64,000 bases of DNA from Crossaster papposus (Eukaryota; Echinodermata; Asteroidea; Velatida; Solasteridae), in contig JBAIAA010000804.1 of the NCBI GenBank assembly GCA_037893245.1, positions 1,217,077 through 1,281,076 on the forward strand. Direction: 5' to 3'. The number at the start of each line of letters is the position of its first letter. The stretch's first letter is position 1. A program made the position numbers and the translations under genes. The notes under the pieces are model-generated. The model made no database searches. It was not told the DNA's origin and saw only the letters and a list, made by a program, of their open reading frames with translations. Positions 11,249 to 22,267 of this stretch are shown here, one piece after another.

Positions 11249-14200
11249 ATGGAGAGAAAATCAAAGATTTGGTGCTCCGCACTTAATTGAACCAATAATC
11301 CAAAGAAAACACCACAATACTCATTCTATCGTTTTCCAAGAGACAGTAAGAGGTAAGGCAAAGCTTGCAGTTTAAATACAAGTTTAAAATGCACTTTCAA
11401 ATTCGATTTCGCACCAGTATATACTGTGCGGAAAGTTCATGCATTTACAACGCTAACGTAATAATAATACATGTACACACATACTGACTTTAGGCCTAGT
11501 ATAATAATTATAAGCAGGGGCAATTTATTTTAGAAATTTGCTTCAGCACAAAATTTAACAATAACATGTAAGTTTTGATCGTAATGGAGTAGGAGGCCTA
11601 GGCCTTGGACACCTCTCCATGTATTTATGATGAGAAGACTACTGTTCCTTACTGCTAAAAAGGTGAAAAGTCACATTTTCTTGAAAAGTAGGCCTACTGA
11701 AAAAAATAACACCTCAGAGTTTATAAATACATGTATAAAGAGAAAGACTGCCTCAGGATTCAAACATTAATTGACAGCCATCGATACATTACATTTTCCA
11801 ATTGAACAGTGAACTAGTGGAAAATAGGAGTATCCTAAACTAAAGGTTTACTCCTAATCTTGAATATTTGGGCATCGGCCTACCCTGGATAAAGAAATGT
11901 AATAAATAAATTAATTTAAAAATAATAAATAAATAATAAATAGGGCCTTGGCCTAATTAAATTAATTAATTATTTAATTAATCATGAATATGGCTTGTTG
12001 GCCTTTGTTGTACCAAAATTGCAAAATTATAGTTTACCATTCATTATCAACTTATCCTAACAAAAAACAGGTCCTTTGTAATCTCCTAATTTACTAGTTT
12101 TGTTTTACAGCCTAGGCCCCTAATTATATAACATTATAATAAATATTAATGATTTGTGTGTACTGTATTTTTTTGGTCACCAGATCAGCTAAATGGGTGC
12201 AAGCAACACGACGAGATGATCTGCGTAGCAGGGCAGAAGAATACCTCAACAGAAACTGCAGGATATGTTCAGAACATTTTGAGAAATCTCAAATACTTTG
12301 CCGAAGACTAGTGCCATCCCCACTGTTTTTGCTGTCCCGAATCCACCACCAAGTGTGTCTCTAAAGCGAAAACTACCAAGTAGAGACATTGATACAAAAG
12401 TGAGGAAAAGAGATGCAAGCAAGGTATGAAATGAGAAATAAATTCTTAAGAAAAAATGCATGGTTGGTGTTTTATTGATGATTTATCTTTCTCGGATATG
12501 CTTTTTAATGCAGCTTGTTGAATATATAGTGTTTCTTATACAGATTCCTTAATTGTATTGTCATGATTTAATGTTTTAGACAGGAGCCTAGCTAGGCAAA
12601 AAGAAGGAGACCACAACTATGCAAAGACCAAAAACACTCGCAGTGAAGTTTCTGAACCACAAGAGCCAAGTGCAGTGCATCATGATGGTTCTGCAGATTT
12701 TGATGTACAATCAGCCTACACAGAATGAACCTGGTGAGGGAAATATTTTAAAGCCAAAGAAAATTAGCTCTACATCAACTGTGGGGGTGGAGAATTGCTA
12801 TGAACGCTACAAATATGTTATATAATGAGTTCGCTGATATTCAATTGGCTCCTCAAACAGTGGGACCCACGTGTGGGCACTTGAACTTGAATTTATCAGG
12901 CTGGCATTGCCTTAATGTGTAATAGAAACTTCCTTATTACAAATGTATTTGTTTTTTACTTTCCTATTTCCAGAGAGCACACAAGCTTCTACAGGGACTG
13001 CAAAGGCTGCTACATCCAGAAAGGCTCAGGTTAAGTCTACTGAGAGACCAAAATACATAGACTAAGACAAAAACTTAAAGGCTAACCTAGAAAAGATAAA
13101 ACACAAAAAATGTGGTTCAGTCAAAAGAATAGTCAAGAATGCTGCAATTGATTTAGATGAAACCGCCCTGCATTTCTTTGCAAGTCATCTGCGAATTGGG
13201 AAAAGAAGAATGAAGGCTAGACGATACACAAGTAATGAGAAGCTTATGGCCTTTGCTTTGCACTACCAGAGCCCAGCAGCGTACAGGTCACAAGATCAAG
13301 CTTTTTCCCCTATACCCAGTGAACGCTCCTTAAGAAGATAGTTGGAGAGAGTACAAGTTCAACCAGGTTTTAATTGAAATCCTGAAGCAGAAGGCTGAGA
13401 CCATGTCCGAAAGGGATAGGGTTTGTATTTTAACACTAAACGAGATGAGCCTAAAAGCTGGCCTGTATTATGACTTGCATAGGGACGTTATAGAAGGAAT
13501 GGAAGACTTTGGGTCACTGGGTAGGACCACAAACTTGGCAACTCAGCCACTTGTTTTTATGGTCAGGGGCCTTGGCTCAAAGTGGAAGCAACCTGTGGGT
13601 TACTTTCTATCTAATGGAGCTAACCCAGGTAACACACAGAAGGTGCTCTTGTTGGAATGTTTGCAAAAAGTGCAGGATGCAGGTTTCTGTGTGAAAGTTG
13701 TGATTGGGGACCAGGGTTCTAACAATCAAAAAATGTTTAATGAGCTGAAAGTTTGTGCAGACAAACCTTACATTAAGCTAAAATCAGAGGATGGAAGTAC
13801 AAACAAAGTCTTCTTCATGTTTGATCCCCCACACCTCAAAAATGTCCGAAACAATTTGAAGCGACACATCTTTGTGGTGGAGGGACATGAAGTAAAATGG
13901 AACTATATATTGTTGAATTCCACAAGCATGATTCCACTCTTACCCTCAGGATGGCACCAAAGCTTAAACCAATATGAGAGTTAACCTTGCAGCACAAGTC
14001 ATGAGTCACAGTGTAGCATCAGCAATATTAACATATTCATCCCTTGGGAAATTACCATCTGAAGCAGTCTATACTGCTGAGTTTTTGGACAAAATGGATA
14101 AGTTGTTCGATTCTTTAAATTCTAGAAATTTGAAGTGTACAAAGGTATACAGAAGAGCAGTGAGAGTTGGGTCACCACATGTACAATTTTGGAAAGATTG

Positions 14201-15110
14201 CATACAATACGGATCAAGAAATGGCAAATAAAAGATGGGTCAACAGAAAGAATTCCCTGTTTTAATGGGTTGGTCCTGGCCATAAGTGCTGTTGTCCAGT
14301 TGTTTGATGAGCTAAGTACCAGTGGCCTGTTCAACTTCTTGCTCACAAACAGGTTGAATCAAGACTGTCTTGAAAATTTGTTTTCTATTATAAGGGGCAG
14401 GGGAGGACATAGAGATAACCCTTCAGCTAATGAATTCATGGCTGCCTTGAAGCAAGTAATGTGCAGTAAGATGATGGTGCCTTTAGGAAATCAAAACTGT
14501 GAAGAAGATGGCTCAATTTTCTTCAATAATTATGACAACATCAGGTTCCAGTCATTCTAAAAACGTGATAGTAACACCAATGGAGCAACCTGGTGCATTT
14601 CAAGGTTTATGTGATGACCTAAGTGAAAAGTCAGACCAACTTCAAATGAATGTAATTGTTTATGTTGCAGGATATTTGGCCAAAAAAACACTAGCCAAAC
14701 ACAACTGTCAAATTTGCAGAAATACTACTTTCATGGAAGATCCATCTCAACTTCTGCTCAGTTTCAAAGCTTATACTGTACCAATCAATCAGATTTTGGA
14801 GGTTTGACGGTGCCAAGTGAAAATCTTGTCAGATTTGTTGAGGTATGTGAGAAAGTGTTTGTCAAATGCTTTAACAACTTTTGTTCACATTAAAGACATT
14901 GGGAAACGAATTGTAGAACAAATTATTGCAGTTACAGGTAAAAATGCCTGTTTGAGTTTGTGTCAGGGAGATCAAGAAAGTAAATTTGTTTCATTTTTGG
15001 TAGATTCAGATTGCATGCTGCAGTGAAGTTCTACAACAAGGACTTGACAAAAAGAAAGACTGACAAAAATGGAAAGAGAAAGAAAAAAAGTTGATCAAAA
15101 TATCACACGT
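11249..15110 (+). pseudogene. THAP-domain / P-element-type transposase, decayed
   Basis: Exon 1 (11249-11352) codes MERKSKIWCSALN, then a TGA where the THAP zinc finger normally has its second Cys, then the YSFYRFPRDSKR part. The donor is AG|GTAAGG. Exon 2 (12184-12423) completes the THAP fold with SAKWVQATRRDDL and NCRICSEHF (C-x2-C-x2-H region). From about 12980 the frame holds a helix-turn-helix-like stretch with stops. 13403-13984 carries the transposase core: LNEMSLKAGLYYD (the family normally has D where N stands), VIGDQGSNNQ and FDPPHLKNVRNNL. 14135-14560 gives NQDCLENLFSIIRGRGGHRD, and 14640-14800 gives VAGYLAKKT with CQICRNTTF. This matches P/THAP9 transposases in order. Several stops and frameshifts show it is dead. 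No terminal repeats were identified. Confidence 0.85.
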
Positions 15111-15237
15111 GTCTGCATAGTTTGCAATTTGTCCAATTGCTGTGGAAAACAGAGAGAGAGAGAAGCTGCCCGTCGACACGACGATGGCTGTCTGTGATTC
15201 TTTAGTCCAGCTATAGTCTGTTACAAGCTCGCTCTTG

Positions 15238-16043
15238 GCTCAGGATGCCGATGCGACTTGTACACGTCCGGTCACAGTAGTGGCACTGGTACTGTCCTGG
15301 TGCCGCGGGGGGTCAATTGTCCGTGCTGCGTGACGTCGTGCACGTTTGAGTTCGTTGTTCGTGCGTCTCGAGTCGTCACAGCGTTTGAGACCCTTGTGAA
15401 CGGTGGTCCTCCACGAGCTTTTCTCAAGAGCCAGATCTTGCCAGGTGTTAGTGGGGATGTTACACTGCTTGAGAGTGTCTCTGAGAGAGTCTTTCCAGCG
15501 TAGGAGCGGACGGCCGACAGATCTCTTTCCAGTCGTGAGCTCCCCGAACAGAATCTGCTTCGGGAGGCGGGTATTCGGTAAGCGAGCGACGTGTCCGGCC
15601 CATCGTAGTTGCATCTTTCGGAGTGTCATCTCAATGTCTGCGGTGTTTGCTTTCTTCAGGACTTCGTCGTTTGTTACTCGGTTAGTGTATGAGATGCGGA
15701 GGATTGCGCGAAGGTGCCGCTGTTGTAGCCGGCGGAGGCGGGTGAAGTGTCTGTGGTGTAACGTCCAGGTCTCAGCGCCGTACAGAAGGGCGGATGTAAC
15801 AACTGCATTGTACACGCTGACCTTGGTTGACGTCTTGATGTCGTGCGACGACCATAACCTCTTCCAGAGTCTTCCGAAGGAGGCGCTTGCACACTGCGTT
15901 CTTCTGTCAAGCTCTTTGTCGATCGTACAGTCGCTTGATATAGTGCTGCCCAGGTACTTGAAATTCTGCACGTTTGCGAGAGGGGTACCGTTGACCATGA
16001 TGGGGTTTCAACGGGTGAGTTCTGGAGTGTTAGCACTTCGGTC
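15238..16043 (-). pseudogene. RTE-like LINE reverse transcriptase, C-terminal part
   Basis: Minus strand, 15998-15240: FKYLGSTISSDCTIDKELDR, YNAVVTSALLYGAETWTLHH, LRRLQQRHLRAILRISYTNR, MQLRWAGHVARLP, GKRSVGRPLLRWKDSLRD. These are typical of the RT thumb and the following region in endonuclease/RT LINEs (RTE-like). A frameshift near 15990 joins an upstream frame (KTEVLTLQNS). The stop is at 15238-15240, with a short 3' tail ending in a GA/TC run at 15150-15163. A gypsy LTR cuts the coding sequence at 16043/16044; the upstream RT continues at 24615-24472. Confidence 0.85.
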
Positions 16044-17169
16044 TGTGGAGGGGGGTTTTATTATGGAGGCTACAGAATGACTGAAACCTCTAAATCAGTG
16101 GGTTCAGATTGACTCTTTTATTCGGTACTGTAATTGGAAGTCGGAAGGCAACCGACCAGTGACGGAGGCGGGAGAATGGCATCAAATTGGACAGTAAACA
16201 ATTAACAAGTAGGAAGGAAAGAGAAAATAAATGAAATCATTAGTACAATAAATACATGTAGTGTGTGTTCACCAAAATCTATCCAATAAAGTGAATACTT
16301 CGGCTGAAATAATGAAACTCTTTCACAAAAGAATTAATTAGTACAAATACTTCCAACGTTTTGTTTTGAATCATACACCTGTATCTGTAAGACCTGTATT
16401 AAACAATAATCCAGCAGTGCAGTGGGTTTTTACCAATCAAAACAGCATATGGGATTGATCATCTTGTCTTAAAATCCTTAAGAATTATCAGATCTATATT
16501 AATTAAAGCTTATTCTAAAAGTCATTAGCTTAACAGACAACTTGCACCAAATAATAAACCTTGGCAAGTTAATTAACACACTATGCCAATGCCAATATTT
16601 GACTAGTCTACCAATGACATAGAGGGCGCTGTTGTAGCATAAACTATAGACTATGGATTACCATTAATTTGTCAAAATATGCCCACGTTACTCGGTCAAC
16701 TTAGACTTAATACCGATGCCTGCACTGTAAAATACCTATTTCACAGATCGCATTAACTTACAGGGATCAATTCTCCACATACAATAAAGCTCAGACTCGT
16801 GTTCATAAATGCACATGTACATGTACTAGCAAAACGGCATGGTCCTTGGACGGCGCCATGACAGTGTCAACAACTTTACAACTTTAACTGAACTGTAATT
16901 GCTGAAAAATACATATAATCCTGAGCTTTAATGGGCTAATGAATAAATCTAAATGATACTTGTTATACCAGGTTTATTGTCCTTTAGTTTATATATTTGA
17001 ATCAAACTTGCAAAAAGAAGGAAATTTACCTGTAATTGGAAGTCGGAAGGCAACCGACCAGTGACGGAGACGGGAGAATGGCATAACCAGACTCCGCCGC
17101 ATGGTGGCGCCCTCCCAACTCACCGTTCTACTGTTACTGCATCAAAGACGACACATCGCTGCCTCCACA
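16044..17169 (-). repeat. 3' LTR of gypsy element 1 (complete)
   Basis: On the plus strand it begins TGTGGAGG and ends CCTCCACA, an 8-bp terminal inversion normal for LTRs. It abuts a polypurine tract at 17170-17182. The length is 1126 bp. It contains a direct repeat of about 57 bp: 16128-16184 and 17030-17086 share CTGTAATTGGAAGTCGGAAG and onward. Confidence 0.9.
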
Positions 17170-17182
17170 TCTTCTCCCACAT
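17170..17182 (-). other. Polypurine tract of gypsy element 1
   Basis: The minus strand reads ATGTGGGAGAAGA immediately before LTR start TGTGGAGG. The position and purine bias fit the plus-strand DNA primer site of an LTR retrotransposon. Confidence 0.75.
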
Positions 17183-17540
17183 GTCTAATCGCTAAACTTT
17201 AAAACACTTGAAACTTTTGTCAAACAAGTAAACGGGTAAATACAACACCTTTAAGAATAACAGGCAACTACTCACTAAAAAACTCCTACTTTAAACTTCT
17301 CAACTTAACTGTTCTGGCAAGACTTACAAGTAAGTAGATACCGGTACATGTGCATACAACATTTCTATAACAATTTTGCAAGATTAAGCAAGGATGAAAT
17401 GCCCATGGGTCCTTTGAGCTTTCTCACTTTAACTGTTCTTATTCCAATGATAAGTACGACAAAATCTTGTCACACAGTCCAATACAGTTCTGTTTCTGCT
17501 TGTGATCGGTGATTGGAGCAGCAATAATTCATACTGATAA

Positions 17541-18788
17541 TTAGTCTGTATCTGAGCTACTCAAGTCCATCTCAGCAGTGGCTGCCATCATATTCTTGAC
17601 TTGAGTTAATAAGCGCACAACATTAGAAAACTGGTACCTGCTTGGGGGTTTTCCTTTCGTCGTGCGATTGGAGCGTCTGGCTTTCCTGGACACTTCTGTG
17701 GCTACCGTAGCCTCGGTGGTTGTCTCAGCACTCTCAGTTGTATCGGTTGGTGACATCTGTGCTTCTTCCACAGATGAGATGTCATGGGCAGTTCTCAGGA
17801 TAATGTTCTCACCTGGAGCACAGAGGATCCGATCTGCTGCGAGGGGCTCATCTGAAGAAGAGAGGGCTGGAACTGCTACAAGGGGCTCGTCTGAAGGAGA
17901 AAGGGCTGGAACTGCTACAAGGGGCTCATCTGAAGAAGAGAGGACTGGAACTGCTACAAGGGGCTTGTCTGAAGGAGAGAGGGCTGGAACTGCTGCGAGG
18001 GGCTCGTCTGAAGGAGAGAGGGCTGGAACTGCTACAAGGGGCTCGTCTGAAGGAGAGAGGGCTGGAACTGCTACAAGGGGCTCGTCTGAAGGAGAAAGGA
18101 CTGGAACTGCTACAAGGGGCTCGTCTGAAGGAGAAAGGGCTGGAACTGCTGCGAGGGGCTCATCCTCCATCCTTTCCTGTGTAACGATCGCGCAAGGGGG
18201 CTCGACTGCAACGCACTTCTTACCAGCAAGGTTACTCTTCACACCAGTGTCCTCGCTATCACTTGGCATGGCAAACTCTGGGTTATGGGTTGCAGGGGCT
18301 GGTACGGGGTCGTAGGAGTGTGGCTGTTCTTCGGGAAGGGTTAGTGTCACTCCCCAGTTGTCATCACTTGTTGATGATGAGGTTACACCGTCAGTAGTGT
18401 TCTCGTCTTCCGTGCTTGGGATGGTTTGGAGTCTGGCGTCCCAAGGGCAATGTTTCAGCTCACAGCGGTGTAGCACCTTTTGTCGACCAGTAGAGTTTCG
18501 CACCACATAAACTGGTTGCCCTTTAAAAGGCTGGTTTACGACCATGTATGGGTCGGTTTCCCAATAGTCCTGAATCTTTGCCCTTCCTCTGTGAGATCGG
18601 TCTCGAACCAATACAAATTCTCCTGTGCAAAGGGGCCTCTCGAACACATCTTTCTCAAATGCAGAATTTCTTAATTCTACTTTCTTGTCTAAGTTGGTTA
18701 TAGCAAGGGCCCGTGCCTTATCAAGATTCTCACAATGCTTCTTAGCGAAGGAGCCTGCACTGACGCCACTGAGTTGAGAACGATCCAC
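17541..18788 (-). CDS. Gypsy 1 Pol C-terminus: integrase tail plus tandem-repeat acidic region
   Basis: The frame continues from the integrase after a single in-frame TGA at about 18789. The first 130 residues hold the integrase C-terminal SH3-like region (FVLVRDRSHRGRAKIQDYWE, PYMVVNQPFKGQPVYVVRN). A low-complexity tail follows with eight and a part copies of a 13-residue unit of the type LSPSDEPLVAVPA (39 bp each, about 17840-18165). It ends with a basic/serine-rich stretch (RKARRSNRTTKGKPPSRYQ) and SSSDTD. No membrane segment, so it is not an envelope protein. The repeat's function is unknown. Confidence 0.8.
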   Translation of the reverse strand: MDRSQLSGVSAGSFAKKHCENLDKARALAITNLDKKVELRNSAFEKDVFERPLCTGEFVLVRDRSHRGRAKIQDYWETDPYMVVNQPFKGQPVYVVRNSTGRQKVLHRCELKHCPWDARLQTIPSTEDENTTDGVTSSSTSDDNWGVTLTLPEEQPHSYDPVPAPATHNPEFAMPSDSEDTGVKSNLAGKKCVAVEPPCAIVTQERMEDEPLAAVPALSPSDEPLVAVPVLSPSDEPLVAVPALSPSDEPLVAVPALSPSDEPLAAVPALSPSDKPLVAVPVLSSSDEPLVAVPALSPSDEPLVAVPALSSSDEPLAADRILCAPGENIILRTAHDISSVEEAQMSPTDTTESAETTTEATVATEVSRKARRSNRTTKGKPPSRYQFSNVVRLLTQVKNMMAATAEMDLSSSDTD

Positions 18789-20300
18789 TCAAAGAACAAG
18801 ATGCTGGGGTAAGCCAGCATTCCTTCCAAACATAAGGTAGAAGGGTTCGTAACCTGTTGTAGAATGTTTTGTGTTATTGTAGACTGTCACTAAATGAGGA
18901 ATAGAGTCGGTCCATCTCGACTTCTTATGGGTTGGCAGGGCAACAAGCAGGTTATGGAGTGTCCTGTTGAAGCGTTCACATTGTCCGTTGCCCTGGGGGT
19001 GATATGGTGTGGTATGGGACTGTCCAATGCCATACAATGTGCAAAGTTCCTGCACTACTTGAGCGAGAAAACACTTTCCGTTGTCAGAATGCAGACGCAA
19101 AGGGGCACCAAATGGTATGATGAGATGTTTAACTAGCATTTTGGCGACAGTCTGTGCGCGTTGATCTTTTGTAGGGATTGCCCAAGTGTACTTTGTGAAG
19201 ATGTCTGTGAGTACAAGTACATTTTCGTACTCATCACTTGACTGCTCAAGTACAGTAAAATCCATAGCCACTACCTCGAGGGGAGCTGTGGCACGTAGAG
19301 TCCCCAGTGGGGGCCGAGTGGCACGAGTAGGGCATCTGCTTACACTGCATCTTTCACACTGGTGACACCAAGTGTGGACGGAGACTTCCATTCTTTGCCA
19401 GTAGAAGAGGGGTTGTATCAGTTTCAGGGTTCTCTTTGCGCCAAAGTGTCCTGCATTATCATGGAAAAGAGTGAGGATCTCTTCATGAAGTCTGGCGGGG
19501 ACCACCAAACGTTCGCACATACCATCTCCTTGCAATGTAGAACGCCGGTACAAAGCATCATTTTTGAAGAAGAGTTGGTTCATGTGTTTAAGAACTGAAA
19601 CGACATCACCAGGTTCATTCTGTCTCTCTTGTCTCGATGGTCGTCTTTGTCTCTTTACGTAGGGGATAACCCGTTGGAGGATGAAATCTTCATCTTGTAA
19701 ATCTCTCAGCATCTTTGCAGAATAGCCAGGTAAACTTTGGCTGCCCTCATCGGTAGTTACTTGGATTTGGTGGGCCAACACTGGGGGAAATTCTGTGGTT
19801 ACATCAACTGGACCACACAAGGCACGGATGGTGCAAGATGATAGCTCAGCATCTGGGGTAGACTGAGAAATGAGTGCTGCATCAGCCGGTCGTGTGTGTA
19901 GTCGCGAAAGAGCATCTGGTGCTTGATTCGTTCGTCCAGGACGGTATTCTAATTTGAAGTCAAACGCTGACAACTGCTGTACCCATCGCATCTCAGCAGC
20001 ACTCAGGTTTGCAGTATCCAAGTATTTGAGGGGATTGTGATCAGTGAGAATGATGCATTTGTTTCCAAACAAGTAATCCCGGAATGCCTGACACACGGCC
20101 CAGCGTACGCCTAACAACTCCAACTTGAATGCCGAGTAGTTTTTGTCATTTTTCTCTGCTGGTCGCAGTGATCGTGAAGCATAAGCTATCACTGATTTTG
20201 TGCCATCACGATGTTGTTGTGAAAGCACGGCACCAAGCCCTTTACTGCTTGCGTCTGTTTCCACTGTAAATGGTAGCGAGAAGTCTGCAAACCTCAACAC
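18789..20300 (-). CDS. Gypsy 1 RNase H and integrase
   Basis: RNase H motifs come first: VETDASSKGLGAVLSQQ, KLELLGVRWAV, LTDHNPLKYLD and NQAPDALSR. The integrase zinc-binding HHCC region follows (HDNAGHFGAKRT ... CHQCERCSVSRC). The DDE core is intact by eye: AMDFTVLEQ (D), LHSDNGKCF (D) and [16 protein letters not shown] (E). It ends at a TGA at 18789. The frame is separated from the RT frame by a frameshift near 20296. Confidence 0.9.
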   Translation of the reverse strand: MLRFADFSLPFTVETDASSKGLGAVLSQQHRDGTKSVIAYASRSLRPAEKNDKNYSAFKLELLGVRWAVCQAFRDYLFGNKCIILTDHNPLKYLDTANLSAAEMRWVQQLSAFDFKLEYRPGRTNQAPDALSRLHTRPADAALISQSTPDAELSSCTIRALCGPVDVTTEFPPVLAHQIQVTTDEGSQSLPGYSAKMLRDLQDEDFILQRVIPYVKRQRRPSRQERQNEPGDVVSVLKHMNQLFFKNDALYRRSTLQGDGMCERLVVPARLHEEILTLFHDNAGHFGAKRTLKLIQPLFYWQRMEVSVHTWCHQCERCSVSRCPTRATRPPLGTLRATAPLEVVAMDFTVLEQSSDEYENVLVLTDIFTKYTWAIPTKDQRAQTVAKMLVKHLIIPFGAPLRLHSDNGKCFLAQVVQELCTLYGIGQSHTTPYHPQGNGQCERFNRTLHNLLVALPTHKKSRWTDSIPHLVTVYNNTKHSTTGYEPFYLMFGRNAGLPQHLVL

Positions 20301-20896
20301 CGGGCTTCAATCAACTTTGACTTCAGTGACTGTATCGCCAAATGTGCAGCCTCATCAAGCTCTATTCTCCTCTGTCCGTCTCTGATCTTCCCTTTGCGTG
20401 ATGTCCCCTTAAGATATTTGAGAAGTGGTGCAGTGATGCTGGAATATCGGTGAATGAACTTGCGAAAGAATCCTGTGAAGCCAAGGAATGATCGCAGATC
20501 TGCGACAGTTGTTGGCACCGGCCACTCTTTTACTACTGCTATCTTCTCAGGATCTGGCTCCACCCCTTCCTTTGCCACAATCAGGTGTCCCAGATATTTC
20601 CCTCGAGTTTTGAAGAAGTCACACTTTTGAAGTTTCAGCTTTAACCCGTGTTTTTGTAACCGCTGTAATACCATTTCAAGACGCTGTAGGTGTTCCTCAT
20701 AACTAGTAGAATATACTATAATGTCATCAAGGTATATCAGAAGACTCTGCAAGGCTTCATCACCAAAACATCGCTGCATCAGCCTCTGGAACGTGGCTGG
20801 ACTATTGCATAGGCCGAAAGGCATACGGGTGTACTCCCACAGCCCGAAAGGTGTTGTGAATGCTGTTTTTTTCGATGTCAGTCTCTTCCATGGCAA
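20294..20896 (-). pseudogene. Gypsy 1 reverse transcriptase, palm and thumb
   Basis: Carries RMPFGLCNSPATFQRLMQRC, the catalytic LIYLDDIIVYS box, KCDFFKTRGKYLGHLI and DLRSFLGFTGFFRKFI. These are the central and thumb motifs of Ty3/gypsy RT. Frameshifts on both sides separate it from the fingers region (20860-21100) and from RNase H, so the polyprotein cannot be read through. Confidence 0.88.
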
Positions 20897-22262
20897 CTTG
20901 GTAGAATCCAGATGTCAGATCCATGGTGCTGAAATAGTTTGCATCCCCGAGGGCCTGAAGAGACTCATTGATACGTGGCATGGGAAATGCGTTCTTTGTC
21001 GTCAAACTATTAAGCCTCCTATAATCCACACACAAGCGAATTGAGTGGTCTTTTTTTCGCACCACAACAATTGGGGATGCCCATGGGCTTGAGCTCTCTC
21101 GAATGATCCCTTTGTCAAGCAGTTCATGGATGTGTTCCCTGACTTCTTGGTATTGTGATGGTGGGAGTGAACGGTATCGCTGACTAATGGGGGAGGCATC
21201 ACCTGTATCAATGCGGTGTCTTATAGTGTCGGTGTGGCCTAAGTCACCATCGTTCTTCGAGAATACGCTCTCATACTTCTGGAGCAGTTGTTCGAATTTT
21301 GAAACTTCTTCATGTGAAAATTGATCTCCCAACTTCAGAGCATGCAGCAATGAGGGCGTAGCATTCTTGTCGGATGTAGACACAGAAGCACAATTAACTG
21401 GGTTGTGCTTCATGTTGTTGTCGTGGGTTTCACCCTCTTGTGTAATGAGTTCTCCATTATATAGAGTCCCGATGCAGGTATGACCTGGTAGGAGAACATC
21501 TCGCTCTGTGTCGTTTGCTACGATGAAAGAGAACTTTCCCCCATGAACACTGACTAATGACCTATTAAGTTGAATACCATTGGGGAGGTTAGATGCCTCA
21601 CCAGATTCCAATACTGCGACATACGCTGTGTTATCTGGACCCGGGCTGGTTGAGGCTTGTAAAATTATCATCTGTTTGGCAGGGATTAATACAGCCGGTC
21701 CTCGAAGGAGATATGCTCTGCTAATCTGTTCTTTGTTTGATGTAAATTCTTCACGTTTCTGCACTGTCTGCATGGCCGTCTCCCACACTTTGTGATTGTT
21801 ATGTGACTCAATCTTCTTCAGATGGGTCTGTCCCTGAGATGTCATCAATTTGCCCCAACATTCCTTTAGGACATTCATTCCGAGAATACCTGGTGCCATG
21901 GTTGATACCCGGGAGTCCGCAATGACAAGTACCACCCTGGATGGAATGGTGATGTCAAAAACTGAGATATCAGTTTCAAAGACACCGGTGTATGGTATGG
22001 AAGTGCCATTTGCTGATACCAGCTGAAAATACTCTGGTACGCTCGTCAGTTGTATACCCCGTGGCTTGAAGTGTGTGATAAAGTAGTTGTTGGTTATAGT
22101 GGTCACCATAGAACCAGTGTCCAAAAGACAAGGCACCTGTTGTTCACCAAATGATGCGTTGACAGTAAAACAGTCAGCAGTCGCCTTGGACATAAATTCT
22201 GTCGTATTACAGTTAAGCGAGCCGTTACTTTTCCCCCTGGCTGTCTGGCTCGAAACAGACAA
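20860..22262 (-). pseudogene. Gypsy 1 protease and N-terminal reverse transcriptase
   Basis: The aspartic protease active site reads CLLDTGSMVTTI near 22130. Further on come GIIRESSSPWASPIVVVRKK, IRLCVDYRRLNSLT and FSTMDLTSGFYQVAMEETDI, the RT fingers and first palm motifs. The frame is lost at about 20870, just after the last of these. Confidence 0.88.
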
Positions 22263-22267
22263 GGGAG

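Noticed and set aside
15403-16080. 225-codon open frame on the plus strand
   Set aside because: Antisense shadow of the RTE-like reverse transcriptase; no motif of its own.
17662-18315. 217-codon plus-strand frame with repeated GSSEGERAGTAT units
   Set aside because: Reverse reading of the 39-bp tandem repeat in the gypsy tail. 39 is a multiple of 3, so all frames tend to stay open.
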